Shown piece after piece: positions 23,612-33,386 of a stretch of DNA of 64,000 nucleotides. The position numbers and the translations under genes were made by a program. Under the pieces are notes generated by a model. That model had not been told where the DNA came from, did not search any database, and worked only from the letters and a program-made list of their open reading frames with translations. Source of the stretch: Pandoraea eparura. Its GTDB lineage: Bacteria; Pseudomonadota; Gammaproteobacteria; Burkholderiales; Burkholderiaceae. The DNA lies in NCBI RefSeq assembly GCF_902459725.1, contig NZ_CABPSH010000001.1, positions 1 through 64,000 of the forward strand, read 5' to 3'. Numbering within the stretch: position 1 is the stretch's first letter; every line of letters begins with the position of its first letter.

Positions 23612-24573
23612 AACTGAAACTTCGCTCCCTCGGCCCCGTCGCGCTGACGCTCGCGGTATCCTGCGTCGCGGTGTTCGTCTTGCTGCATCTGTGGGACTAC
23701 TACACCGTCGCCCCCTGGACGCGCGACGGCCGCATTCGCGCCGACATCGTGCAGGTCGCCCCCGACGTGTCCGGCCTCATTACCGATGTCGAGGTCAAAG
23801 ACAATCAGCCGGTGCACCGCGGCGATCTGCTGTTCGTGATCGACCGCGACCGCTACACGCTGGCGGTGCAGCAGGCCGAGGCCAACGTCGCGGCGCTGCG
23901 CGCCACGCTCGCACAGGCGCGCCGTGAAAATGCGCGCAACCATCAATTGACGGAAGTGGTCGCCAAGGAAGTGATCGAAGCCGGCCAGACCAAGGTCGAA
24001 TCGGGCGAGGCGGCGGTAGCGCAAGCCGAGACCGCCGTGCGACTGGCGAAACTCAACCTCGCGCGCACCCGGGTGCTCGCGCCCGCCGACGGCTACCTGA
24101 ACGATCGCCTGCCACGCGTCGGTGACTACGTGAGCACCGGCCGCCCAGTGCTCTCGATGGTCGATGCCAACTCGCTGCACGTGGAAGGCTATTTCGAAGA
24201 GACGAAGATGCGTGGCATCCACATCGGCGACAAGGTCGACGTGCGCCTGATGGGCGAGCGCCAGGTACTGCACGGTCATGTCCAGAGCATCGTCGCCGGC
24301 ATCGAGGATCGCGACCGCACGAGCGGTGCGTCGATGCTGCCCAACATCAACCCGACCTTCAACTGGGTGCGTCTCGCCCAGCGCATTCCGGTGCGCATTG
24401 CGCTCGACGAGGTGCCCAAGGACATGCGTCTGGTCGCCGGACGCACCGCGACCGTGACGGTCATGCAAGGTCAGCAGGACACCGCCGGTCAATCGCAACC
24501 GTCGACCCCTTCGCCTTCGTCGGCCACCTCGGCCACCTCGGCCGAGGCCGCTCAACCGGGAGTCCAGCGGTGA
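23608..24573 (+). CDS. aaeA: HlyD-type periplasmic adaptor (AaeA-like)
   Basis: This 321-residue membrane-fusion protein has one N-terminal anchor (VALTLAVSCVAVFVLLHLW). The lipoyl/barrel half-motifs are APDVSGLITDVEVKDNQPVHRGDLLFVID and RVLAPADGYLNDRLPRVGDYV, flanking a coiled-coil hairpin at about residues 85-155. The last ~35 residues are Ser/Thr/Ala-rich. The ATG at 23608 overlaps the DUF1656 stop. It would link the FUSC permease to the outer-membrane factor. Confidence 0.92.
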   Translation: MKLKLRSLGPVALTLAVSCVAVFVLLHLWDYYTVAPWTRDGRIRADIVQVAPDVSGLITDVEVKDNQPVHRGDLLFVIDRDRYTLAVQQAEANVAALRATLAQARRENARNHQLTEVVAKEVIEAGQTKVESGEAAVAQAETAVRLAKLNLARTRVLAPADGYLNDRLPRVGDYVSTGRPVLSMVDANSLHVEGYFEETKMRGIHIGDKVDVRLMGERQVLHGHVQSIVAGIEDRDRTSGASMLPNINPTFNWVRLAQRIPVRIALDEVPKDMRLVAGRTATVTVMQGQQDTAGQSQPSTPSPSSATSATSAEAAQPGVQR

Positions 24574-26129
24574 AAGCACGCTTATGCCTGTTGAGCGCCG
24601 TGGCAGCAGCCGCTGCGCTCGTAGCCGGATGCACGACCGTTGGGCCTGACTATCACCTGCCGGACCACGCCGTCATGCGCTCGCCCGAAGCCAATGGCCC
24701 CATCACGACCGCGGCGCAACACGGTGTCTCGATCGGCGCCGTGCCCGACGACTGGTGGCAACTCTACGACGACCCCAAGCTCGACGCACTCGTGAAAGCC
24801 GCGCTGGCTGCCAACACGAACGTTCGCGTGGCCGCCGCCAACGTGCAGCGCGCCCTCGCGATGTACCACGAAGTCGAATCGGAGAATCTGCCGCAAGGCG
24901 GCGTGCAAGCCGAAGCCGCACGCGCCCAGATCTCCGGCGAGAGTTTCCTGAAGGAAGAAAAATTGCCGGTGGTCAATCTGGCCGCCGCCGCCCTGTCCAT
25001 CTCGTATCAGATCGACTTCTTCGGGAAACTGGCGCGCGCCGACGAGGCTGCGCTGGCCGCCGCCGAAGCCAGTCAGGCAGCCCTCGACGTCGTGCGCGTT
25101 AGCGTGGCCGCCGAAACGGTGCGTGCCTATGTGCAAGGCTGCGCCGCCAACCACGAGTTCGACATCGCCAACGAGCAACTGACGTTGCAGGAAAAGAGCG
25201 TCGCCATTACACGCAAGCTCGTCGACGCCGGGCGCGATCAGCCAACCGATCTGCTGCGCGCGCAAGCGCAGGCCGACACCTTGCGTGCCGCCCTGCCGCA
25301 TTTCCAGGCACAGCACGACGCAGCGACCTACCGGCTGGCCGTCATGCTCGGCAAGGTGCCGGGCACGCTCGACCCAAGCGCCGCGCAATGCCGTCGCATT
25401 CCGCAACTCGCGCAACCGCTGCCGGTCGGCGACGGTACCGCGCTGCTCAAGCGCCGCCCGGACGTGCGTCAGGCCGAGCGCGAACTCGCCTCCGCCACAG
25501 CAAAGATCGGTGTCGCCACGGCGGACCTCTACCCCTCGATCCGCATCGGTGCGTCGATCGGGGCGAGCGGTGTCCTGGAACACTTCGGACAAGGCCGCAC
25601 CGAGCAGTGGAGCGTGGGACCGATGATCACGTGGTCGCTACCGACCAACGGCGTGCGGTCGCACATCAAGGGCATGGAAGCCGGGGCGGATGCCGCGCTC
25701 GCGCATTTCGACGGTGTTGTGCTCAAAGCCCTGCAAGAAACGCAGACGTCGCTGTCGGCATACACGCATGAGTTGCAGCGCGATGACGCCCTGCGCGATG
25801 CCCGGGACAAGTCGCGCGCCGCCGCCGAGCAGAACCACAAGCTTTACCAGGCCGGCCGCGCGCCGTATCTGACAAGTCTTGACGCCGAGCGCACGCACGC
25901 CAGTGCCGAGGCCGCGCTGGCCGCCTCCGAGACGCAAGTCGCGCTTGACCAGGTCAACCTGTTCCTGGCGTTGGGCGGTGGCTGGCAATCGAGCGCCGTT
26001 AGCGCAGCTAACGCTGCGAGCACCGCGAACGCGACTCTCGAGAAGGCGTCGCCGGCGGCATCCCACAAGACGGCCGCAAGCGACGACACGCCGGCAACCT
26101 CCACGGCATCTTCCGCATCCCTACATTGA
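24570..26129 (+). CDS. NodT-family outer-membrane efflux lipoprotein
   Basis: This 519-residue TolC-like channel has a lipobox (AALVAGC, Cys about residue 21) and the NodT start CTTVGPDYHLP. It has the two OEP repeats, with RPDVRQAERELASATAKIGVATADLYP as the conserved middle motif. The GTG start overlaps the adaptor stop (GTGA). It completes an AaeXAB-type pump to the outer membrane. The C-terminal 50 residues are low-complexity Ala/Ser/Thr. Confidence 0.92.
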   Translation: MKARLCLLSAVAAAAALVAGCTTVGPDYHLPDHAVMRSPEANGPITTAAQHGVSIGAVPDDWWQLYDDPKLDALVKAALAANTNVRVAAANVQRALAMYHEVESENLPQGGVQAEAARAQISGESFLKEEKLPVVNLAAAALSISYQIDFFGKLARADEAALAAAEASQAALDVVRVSVAAETVRAYVQGCAANHEFDIANEQLTLQEKSVAITRKLVDAGRDQPTDLLRAQAQADTLRAALPHFQAQHDAATYRLAVMLGKVPGTLDPSAAQCRRIPQLAQPLPVGDGTALLKRRPDVRQAERELASATAKIGVATADLYPSIRIGASIGASGVLEHFGQGRTEQWSVGPMITWSLPTNGVRSHIKGMEAGADAALAHFDGVVLKALQETQTSLSAYTHELQRDDALRDARDKSRAAAEQNHKLYQAGRAPYLTSLDAERTHASAEAALAASETQVALDQVNLFLALGGGWQSSAVSAANAASTANATLEKASPAASHKTAASDDTPATSTASSASLH

Positions 26130-26176
26130 GATGAGGCGGGTGGCGTCTTCGTGACGCCGCGCCTCCAGAAACACAC

Positions 26177-26210
26177 AAGCCCCGTCGGGAACGATTCCTC
26201 GGGCGGGGCT
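26177..26210 (+). terminator. hairpin after the efflux operon
   Basis: AAGCCCCG and CGGGGCT enclose a GC-rich loop, about 50 bases after the NodT stop. No T-run follows, so it may stabilise the 3' end rather than terminate alone. Confidence 0.4.
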
Positions 26211-26341
26211 GTGGCATGACGCGCTACGGCGTCGGTGGGGTGATTCGCACGGCGCAGGCGGGACTCGGTAACGAGTCAGGCGGGCCGTCGGCGAATCCGG
26301 GAACTGCCATCGATAACCTGTTGACGGTTATCGCATCAACT

Positions 26342-26602
26342 TCAGTTGGCGACCGGTGCGGCCGTCTGATTGCGCGCTTCGATCTTGGCCGTCAGGTTCT
26401 GCAACTGAACCGACTGCTCATAGGTGTACGGGAAGTTGAATTCCGTCACGGGCGAGAGACCCAGTTCACGGGCCGCCTGAAGTTCGGCGCGCACGTGGGC
26501 GCGGGTGACACCGCTCGTTTGGGCCTGACCTTCGGCAAATACCGAGCCGGCAGCCATCGTCAAGCCAGCCAGGGCGACAGCGCTCAACAGGTTCTTTTTC
26601 AT
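26342..26602 (-). CDS. DUF4148 small exported protein
   Basis: This 86-residue protein has a signal peptide (MKKNLLSAVALAGLTMAAGSVFA) and the DUF4148 core VTRAHVRAELQAARELGLSP. The family is abundant in Burkholderiales, usually monocistronic, periplasmic, and without known function. A -10-like TATAAT lies on the minus strand at 26684-26679, about 80 bases upstream. The remainder of 26603-26873 shows no gene. Confidence 0.92.
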   Translation of the reverse strand: MKKNLLSAVALAGLTMAAGSVFAEGQAQTSGVTRAHVRAELQAARELGLSPVTEFNFPYTYEQSVQLQNLTAKIEARNQTAAPVAN

Positions 26603-26873
26603 GGAAAACTCCTTTTATCGTTCATTGGTTACGCATGGACACGAAAACCGCTACTTGATCAGTTTTCGCCATGAGTAAATTATAGTTTTCCCTCATTAAT
26701 GAACCAGCCCTAAAGCGACAACACACTGTTTCATAAACGCGCTGAAATCCGTGCAATGCGATGACGGAATCAGGCAAAAAGCGAAACGACATCGGGGCGA
26801 GGATGACAGGCGAAGCGGCCGCGCGAGCGTCAAGCCGAGGACGCTCACGGAAGATGCAGGTATCGACGGCACC

Positions 26874-27641
26874 TCAGGGCGATATCGCCCCACTGCTGAT
26901 CGCGGCGGCAATGGCCTGATGTCGATTGACCGCACCGAGCTTGCGCTTGGCGTTATTGAGGTGAAACGTCACCGTGTGCTCGGAGATACTCAGGATCAAG
27001 CCGATCTCCCACGCCGTTTTGCCCCGCGCTGCCCACAGCAGACTTTCGATCTCACGTGGGCTGAGCTTGCCGGCACTGCGGCTCGCCACCCACTGCATGT
27101 CGAGCTGCTGGATCGCCTGGTGAAAGTAAATCGCCGTCAGATAGACCTCGCCGACCATGCGCGCCTCGTGCTCGGCCGACGCTTCCGGCGACGCGGCCGT
27201 CGCGGCGCTGAAAATGGCTCGCTCGCCGGTGGCGCCATAGATGGGGATCGACAGGCCGGAAGCGAGACCGTGTGCGCGAGCGTCCGCGAAGATGGGGTGC
27301 GGCGACGCCTGCGCGAGGAAGGTTCGCCAAAGAATTGGCAGCGGCGACAGATTGGCGGCAATCAGTACCGGATCGACCTCTGCATACCCCACGCTTTGAT
27401 AGCGCTCGATCCACGCAGCGGGAAAGGTCGTGAAGATGTGACGGCTCGGCATGCCCTGCGCGGTAATGCGCTGGTCGTCCAACTGAAATGCGGCCGCTGC
27501 GCGTTCGCGACGTGGCGACAACGGCGCATAGAACAACGCTTCGTAACCCAGGGATTGCGTGAGCTGCTGAAACTCGGCGTCGAGCGCCTCGACCGAACGG
27601 GCACCGAGCAGCCCTTCATATCGATAAGGATGATGATGCAT
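26874..27641 (-). CDS. LuxR-type quorum-sensing regulator without adjacent synthase
   Basis: This 255-residue protein has an N-terminal autoinducer-binding domain and a C-terminal LuxR helix-turn-helix (LSPREIESLLWAARGKTAWEIGLILSISEHTVTFHLNNAKRKLGA). The residues that contact acyl-homoserine lactones in TraR/LasR appear kept: W and Y in AAWIERY, DP in EVDPVL, a later W (ILW) and a G in YGATGE. No luxI-type gene lies in the window, so it is a solo here. It is convergent with nothing and ends a leftward unit. Confidence 0.9.
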   Translation of the reverse strand: MHHHPYRYEGLLGARSVEALDAEFQQLTQSLGYEALFYAPLSPRRERAAAAFQLDDQRITAQGMPSRHIFTTFPAAWIERYQSVGYAEVDPVLIAANLSPLPILWRTFLAQASPHPIFADARAHGLASGLSIPIYGATGERAIFSAATAASPEASAEHEARMVGEVYLTAIYFHQAIQQLDMQWVASRSAGKLSPREIESLLWAARGKTAWEIGLILSISEHTVTFHLNNAKRKLGAVNRHQAIAAAISSGAISP

Positions 27642-27788
27642 TACGAGTTGCGCGCTTCTTGAGGGTTGCCGGCGAATTGCCGGTATTCTCGCGTGGTAGT
27701 CCTATCTTTACGCGTTACAGCCGGCAATTCTACGTCACAAACCGTCAAACCGATTCACCCCGGATGACCGATCATTCCCGCATCGGCG

Positions 27789-28682
27789 TCAGGCGGCGTC
27801 CCCCAATGCCTCCAGTGCCGACATGACCTTGCGCAATCCCGGGGTCAGCGGTTTGTCCTGGCGCACGACGATCGCCAGCGTTCTCGTCAATGCCGGCGTG
27901 AGCGCGCAGACACGCAATCCCCGCCGATGATGCGCCGCATTGACGGACAGCCGCGGCACGATGCTGTAGCCCAATCCGGCCGCCACCATCTCCTTGATGG
28001 CTTCGATGCTGCCCAGGGCCATGACCGGACGCACACGCAACCCCGCTTGCAGGAACCACTCGTCGATCAACAACCGAGTGCTGCTTCCCGGCTCGAACGC
28101 CACCATCGGTGCCGCGGCGAGCCAGTGCGGCGTGATCTCTTGCACCCACTGCGCATCGCGCGCCGGCGCGATGGCGACGAACGCGTCGCACAACACTGGC
28201 GTGACATGCAGGCTGCGCCCGGCGGTCGGCAACGTGACAAGACCGATATCGAGCCGGTTCTCGCTGACGGCGGCAACCACGTCGTCGGTGTTCCCGGTGC
28301 TCACCCGAATGTCGAGCATCGGGTGGCGCTTGCGCATGGCACGCAGGATCGGCGGCAGCAAATGAATGCAGGCCGTCGCCCCGGTGCCGATCGCCACTTC
28401 GCCGACGTCGCCGCTCGCATGGCTCGACAGCGCATGCATGGCGTCTTCGACGACGGCATCGATGCGGCGGGCATGATCGAGCAACGTCAGCCCGGCGGAC
28501 GTCGGTTTGAGCCGCTTGCCGACGCGCTCGATCAGCCTGACGCTCAATCGCTGTTCCAGTTGACGAACCTGCAAGCTCACGGCGGGCTGCGACAGATCGA
28601 GCCGAGCGGCGGCGGCGGAGAAACTGCCGGCGTCGACGACTTCGGAAAACGTGTGAAGCTGGTCCAGATTCAGGCGGCGCAT
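27789..28682 (-). CDS. LysR-family transcriptional regulator
   Basis: This 297-residue LysR protein starts MRRLNLDQLHTFSEVVDAGSFSAAAARLDLSQPAVSLQVRQLEQRLSV… with the usual winged helix (residues 1-62), then a periplasmic-binding-like effector domain. I choose the start at 28682 because it puts the HTH at the usual position. An in-frame ATG at 28739 adds 19 residues of no family resemblance. No divergent partner is adjacent, so the target is unknown. Confidence 0.88.
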   Translation of the reverse strand: MRRLNLDQLHTFSEVVDAGSFSAAAARLDLSQPAVSLQVRQLEQRLSVRLIERVGKRLKPTSAGLTLLDHARRIDAVVEDAMHALSSHASGDVGEVAIGTGATACIHLLPPILRAMRKRHPMLDIRVSTGNTDDVVAAVSENRLDIGLVTLPTAGRSLHVTPVLCDAFVAIAPARDAQWVQEITPHWLAAAPMVAFEPGSSTRLLIDEWFLQAGLRVRPVMALGSIEAIKEMVAAGLGYSIVPRLSVNAAHHRRGLRVCALTPALTRTLAIVVRQDKPLTPGLRKVMSALEALGDAA

Positions 28683-28789
28683 CTCAAAGTTTTCCTTATG
28701 AGCCGATGAGCATGCCAAGACTTTACCAAGAGAAACCATCGATGCGCCATGCCGGTGCTCAGTTCGTCATCCGGCGCCTGCCCGCCGTC

Positions 28790-30250
28790 TCACGACGCGT
28801 CGCCCTCCGGCCGCCATCCCCCACCCAACGCTCGGTATAGCGCCACATGATTGACGAGCACCCGCTGCTTCACCTCGATCAACTGCTGCGCGGCCTCGAA
28901 CGCACTGCGCTGCGCGTCGAGCAGTTCGAGGTAGCTCGCTACGCCGTTGGTGTAACGATGATTGGCCAGACGAAGCCTGTCGCGCTCGCCGTCCGACACA
29001 CGCTTTTGCGCCTGGAACTGGCGCGATAACAGCCCCTGCGCGGCCAAGGCGTCGTCCACTTCGGCAAACGCCGTCTGAATCGCACGCTCGTACGACACGA
29101 CGGCCATCTCCTTGCGCACGTTCGCCAACGTCAGCCCCTGGCGGAGACGGCCGCCTTCGAAGATCGGCACGGTAATCTGCGGCAGGAACGACCACACGCC
29201 GGTGCCGGCGCCGAACAGATCCGCAAAGCTCGCACTGGCGGTACCGATGTCCGTCGTCAACTTGATCGAGGGAAAAAACGCCGCGCGCGCCGCGCCGATA
29301 TCCGCGTTGGCCGCACGTAGTTGCGCTTCCGCCTGTCGAATATCCGGACGACGCATCAACAACGACGACGGCAATCCTGCCGCCACGGGCACGACGAATG
29401 CGTCGTCAAGCGATGCCGCCGCAACCGGCTTCGCACTCACATCGCCGGTCAGCACCTGCAACGCATGCACGATCTCGCTGCGTTGCCGCTCGCGCTCGGC
29501 GAGCGATGCCCGCGCGACTTCGACCTGCGTGGTCTCGGCATTCAGGTCAAGGTCGTCGATCAACCCCCGCTCGGCGCGCAGGCGAACCACGCGAATGCTC
29601 GCCTCGCGCGCCGCCAGCACCTCGCGCGCATAGGCGATCTGTTCGTTGATGGCCACCAGCCCGATGTAGGACGTGGCTACTTCCGCCACGAGACTCACTT
29701 GCGCCGCCCGTTGCGCTTCCTCGCTGGCCAGATACGCTTGCAGGGCCGCATCGCGCAGGCTGCGCACGCGTCCGAAGAAATCGAGTTCGAAAGCGCTCAC
29801 GCCGAGCGTCGCCCGCCAGTCGTTGGCAACGTAACCGTCTGGGGTGCTGCCACCGTCGGGCAGGCCGGCCGCCCCCGAGTACCGCTGGCGGGAGAACGCG
29901 CCGCCCGCCTGCACGCTCGGCAGCAGGCTGGCCGCTTCGATGCCGTACAGGGCGCGCGCTTCCTGTACACGCAGCGACGCCAGACGCAAGTCGCGATTCT
30001 GCGCGAGCGAGCGGCGGATCAGCGTCTGCAAGTCCGGATCGGTGAACACGTCGGCCCAATCCGCGTCGGCCGCAAGCGGCTCGGCGAGCGCCAGACGCGC
30101 ACCGGTGCCCGAAGGGGCCGCCTCATACGTCGTCGGCACCGGCGCTGCGGGGCGTTCAAAGGTCGGCGCGAACGTGCATCCGCCGAGCAACGCCAGCAGG
30201 CACACGCCGGGCACCGCTATCCCGCGCATGCGGGGTCGAAACATCGTCAT
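28790..30250 (-). CDS. NodT-family outer-membrane factor of an RND pump
   Basis: This 486-residue lipoprotein (LLALLGGC lipobox, then CTFAPTFERP) has two OEP repeats and the motif LLMRRPDIRQAEAQLRAANADIGAARAAFFPS. Its ATG at 30250 overlaps the RND permease stop by four bases, so it is translationally coupled as the third gene of the pump operon. A second in-frame ATG at 30244 is also possible. Confidence 0.93.
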   Translation of the reverse strand: MTMFRPRMRGIAVPGVCLLALLGGCTFAPTFERPAAPVPTTYEAAPSGTGARLALAEPLAADADWADVFTDPDLQTLIRRSLAQNRDLRLASLRVQEARALYGIEAASLLPSVQAGGAFSRQRYSGAAGLPDGGSTPDGYVANDWRATLGVSAFELDFFGRVRSLRDAALQAYLASEEAQRAAQVSLVAEVATSYIGLVAINEQIAYAREVLAAREASIRVVRLRAERGLIDDLDLNAETTQVEVARASLAERERQRSEIVHALQVLTGDVSAKPVAAASLDDAFVVPVAAGLPSSLLMRRPDIRQAEAQLRAANADIGAARAAFFPSIKLTTDIGTASASFADLFGAGTGVWSFLPQITVPIFEGGRLRQGLTLANVRKEMAVVSYERAIQTAFAEVDDALAAQGLLSRQFQAQKRVSDGERDRLRLANHRYTNGVASYLELLDAQRSAFEAAQQLIEVKQRVLVNHVALYRALGGGWRPEGDAS

Positions 30251-33200
30251 ACCTTCCCCTCGATGGCCGGTGCGGCATCGCCCGACGCATTCGTCTCTGG
30301 TCGGCGCACGAAGCGACCGACCCACAGGAAAAACAACGGCACCAGAAAGATTGCCAGCACCGTGGCCGTCACGATCCCGCCGAGCACCGCCACCCCGATA
30401 GCGCGCTGCGCCCCCGACGCCGGACCCGAGGCGATGGCCAGCGGCACGACGCCGAAGCCGAACGCCAGCGACGTCATCACGATCGGGCGCAGACGCAGAC
30501 GCGCGGCTTCGACCGCGGCCTCGCCCCAGGCCATGCCCTGCTTCGTCATATCGTTGGCCACCTCCACGATCAGGATGGCGTTCTTCGCCGACAAGCCGAT
30601 GGTCGCGATCAGTCCTACCTTGAAGTAGATGTCGTTGGGCATGCCCAGCAGGCTCACTGCGCCGAGCGCGCCAATCACGCCGAGCGGCACCACCATGATC
30701 ACGGCTGCCGGAATCGCCCAGCTCTCGTACAAGGCCGCGAGCGCGAGGAACACGACCAGCACCGACAACGCGAACAGCATCGGCGCCTGTGCGCCCGAAA
30801 TACGCTCTTCAAGCGACTGGCCGCTCCACTCATAGCCGATGCCCTGAGGCAGATCGGCCATCAGTCGCTCCATGCGCGCCATCGCCTCGCCGCTGCTCTT
30901 GCCCGGTGCCGCCTCACCCTGGATCGTGAACGACGGGTAGCCGTTGAAGCGCCGGAGCTGCGGCGAGCCGAGCTTCCACTTGAGCGAGACGAATGCCGAC
31001 AGCGGCACCATCTCGCCGTTCGCGTTGCGCACGCGCAGATGGCCGATATCCTCCGGAGACACGCGCTGACGTCCGTCCGCCTGCACGATCACACGGCGAT
31101 TCTCCGCGCCCAGCATGAAATCACCGACGTAGTCGGAGCCGAACATCGTCGCGAGTGTCGCGTTGACGTCGTCCATGTTGACGCCGAGCGCTTCCATCTT
31201 GTGACGGTCGATGGCGACGTCAATTTGTGGCACATCGCCTTGTCCGGCAAAGATCACATTCCTGAGCACCGGATCTTTCGCGGCCTTCTGGAGCAGCGCG
31301 TCACGTGCGGCGGTGAGCGCGTCCTTGCCCACACCGGCCCGGTCCTGCAACCGCAGATTGAAGCCGTTCGACGAGCCCAGTTCGGGCAGCGCCGGACTGT
31401 TCATCGCCATCACCATGCGGTCGGGCTGACCGCCAAACTTGTCGTTGACGCGCTCGACGATGGCGTTGACCTCGTCGCGCGCGGACGTACGCGCTTGCCA
31501 GTCCTTGAGCGTGACGAACAGCATGCCGCCGCCCGGACCGGAACCGAACTCGTTCCATCCGCCCAACGCAAAGACGTGTTTGACCGGCTCGTGCAGCATC
31601 AGGTAGGTCTCGATGCGTTCGAGCGCCGTCATCGCCTCGGGCAGCGTGGCGCCCTGCGGCTCGGACGCCATCACCATGAAGCTGCCGGTGTCCTCGTCGG
31701 GAATGAACGACGACGGCAGACGCATGAACGCGAGCGGCACGGCAATCAACACCGCGCCGTACACCAGCATTGCGCGCCACGGACGACGCAGCGTCTTGCT
31801 CACGGTCCGTGTGTAGCGCTCGGTCCCCAGTGCGAAGGTGCGATTGAACCAGCCGAAGAAACCTCGCTTGTCGTGATGATCGGCTGCGACCGGCCGCAGC
31901 AGCGTGGCGCACAGCGCGGGTGTGAGCGAGAGGGCAAGGAACGCCGAGAAGGCAATCGACACCGCGAGCGTGATCGCAAACTGACGGTAGATGTTGCCCA
32001 CGGCGCCGGGGAAGAACGCCATCGGCACGAACACCGCCACCAGCACCACCGTGATCCCCACGATGGCTCCGCTGATCTGCTTCATCGCCTTGACTGTCGC
32101 GGCGTAGGGCGAGAGGCCCTCTTCCACCATGATTCGCTCGGTGTTCTCGACGACGACGATCGCGTCATCGACGAGAATGCCGATGGCGAGCACCATGCCG
32201 AACATCGTGAGCGTGTTGATCGAATAGCCGAGTCCCAGCAACACCCCGAAGGTGCCGAGCAACGCGACCGGCACCACCAGCGTGGGGATAAGCGTGGCGC
32301 GCAGGTTCTGCATGAACAGGTACATCACCAGGAACACGAGCACCACGGCTTCGAGCAGCGTCTTCACCACCTTCTGGATCGACACCTTGACGAACGATGC
32401 GGTCTCGTAGGGAATCTGGTACGAGACACCGGCCGGAAACAGCGCCGCCTGGGCGTCCATCACCTGGCGCACCGCCTTCATCACCGCGACGGCGTTCGAG
32501 CCGGCCGCCAGCTTGATGCCCATCGCCGTTGCCGGCATGCCGTCCACGCGTGACGAATACGCGTAATCAGCCGCGCCCAATTCCACGCGGGCGACATCGC
32601 CAAGCCGGATGGCCGAACCGTCGGCACGCACGCGCAGCGCAATCCTGGCAAAGGCTTCGGGTGAGGCGAGCGAGCCGTCCGACACAACGTTGGCGTTGAT
32701 CGGGGCCGATGCAGGCGTCGAGCCTGCGCCGATGTCGCCGATAGTCACGCGCGCGTTGTACGCCCGGATCTTCGAGACAATGTCCGCCGCACTCAGGTCG
32801 AGTGCGGCGAGCTTCGCCGTGTCGGGCCAGATGCGAATCGCCTTCTCGGTGCCCCAGAACTGCACCTGTCCGACGCCCGGCACACGCTTGAGCTGGTTGA
32901 TGACCTGCGCCGCGGCGATCTCGCCGAGATCGGCCTCGCCAATCGCGGGGTTGGCCGAGGCCAGCGTGACCACCATATGAATATTGTCGGCGGCGCGCTC
33001 GACGACGACGCCATCGCGGCGCACGACTTCGGGCAAGCGCGATTCGACCGTCTTCAAGCGGTTTTGCACCTCGACGGCGGCCAGGTCGAGGCTGGTGCCC
33101 TGCCGGAACGTGAGATTGACCGACGAGCGGCCGTTGCCGCTGGACGCCGATGTGTACATCAGCCCCGGCGCGCCGTTCATCTGGCGTTCGATGATCGCCG

Positions 33201-33384
33201 TCACGGAATCTTCGACCACCTTGGCCGACGCGCCCGGATAGCTGCTCCAGACGCTGACCGTCGGCGGGGCGATGTCGGGATACTGCGCCACGGGCAGCGC
33301 CCGGATCGCGAGCACGCCGACGAGCGTAATCAACAGGGCGATCACCCAGGCAAAGACCGGGCGATCGATAAAGAAACGAGCCAT
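30247..33384 (-). CDS. RND multidrug efflux permease (HAE1 family)
   Basis: This 1045-residue inner-membrane antiporter starts MARFFIDRPVFAWVIALLITLVG. It contains GILVDDAIVVVENTERIM with the two membrane Asp residues of the proton relay, and the repeat half near residues 870-1030. Length fits AcrB/MexB. It lies between its adaptor (two bases) and outer-membrane factor (overlap). Substrate range cannot be read from sequence. Confidence 0.96.
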   Translation of the reverse strand: MARFFIDRPVFAWVIALLITLVGVLAIRALPVAQYPDIAPPTVSVWSSYPGASAKVVEDSVTAIIERQMNGAPGLMYTSASSGNGRSSVNLTFRQGTSLDLAAVEVQNRLKTVESRLPEVVRRDGVVVERAADNIHMVVTLASANPAIGEADLGEIAAAQVINQLKRVPGVGQVQFWGTEKAIRIWPDTAKLAALDLSAADIVSKIRAYNARVTIGDIGAGSTPASAPINANVVSDGSLASPEAFARIALRVRADGSAIRLGDVARVELGAADYAYSSRVDGMPATAMGIKLAAGSNAVAVMKAVRQVMDAQAALFPAGVSYQIPYETASFVKVSIQKVVKTLLEAVVLVFLVMYLFMQNLRATLIPTLVVPVALLGTFGVLLGLGYSINTLTMFGMVLAIGILVDDAIVVVENTERIMVEEGLSPYAATVKAMKQISGAIVGITVVLVAVFVPMAFFPGAVGNIYRQFAITLAVSIAFSAFLALSLTPALCATLLRPVAADHHDKRGFFGWFNRTFALGTERYTRTVSKTLRRPWRAMLVYGAVLIAVPLAFMRLPSSFIPDEDTGSFMVMASEPQGATLPEAMTALERIETYLMLHEPVKHVFALGGWNEFGSGPGGGMLFVTLKDWQARTSARDEVNAIVERVNDKFGGQPDRMVMAMNSPALPELGSSNGFNLRLQDRAGVGKDALTAARDALLQKAAKDPVLRNVIFAGQGDVPQIDVAIDRHKMEALGVNMDDVNATLATMFGSDYVGDFMLGAENRRVIVQADGRQRVSPEDIGHLRVRNANGEMVPLSAFVSLKWKLGSPQLRRFNGYPSFTIQGEAAPGKSSGEAMARMERLMADLPQGIGYEWSGQSLEERISGAQAPMLFALSVLVVFLALAALYESWAIPAAVIMVVPLGVIGALGAVSLLGMPNDIYFKVGLIATIGLSAKNAILIVEVANDMTKQGMAWGEAAVEAARLRLRPIVMTSLAFGFGVVPLAIASGPASGAQRAIGVAVLGGIVTATVLAIFLVPLFFLWVGRFVRRPETNASGDAAPAIEGKV

Positions 33385-33386
33385 GG

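Noticed and set aside
24582-25592. Minus-strand frame opposite the NodT gene
   Set aside because: Gly/Arg/His-rich antisense frame with no domain.
31039-32553. Plus-strand His/Asp/Glu-rich frame opposite the RND permease
   Set aside because: Compositional shadow of the permease gene. No start context and no domain.
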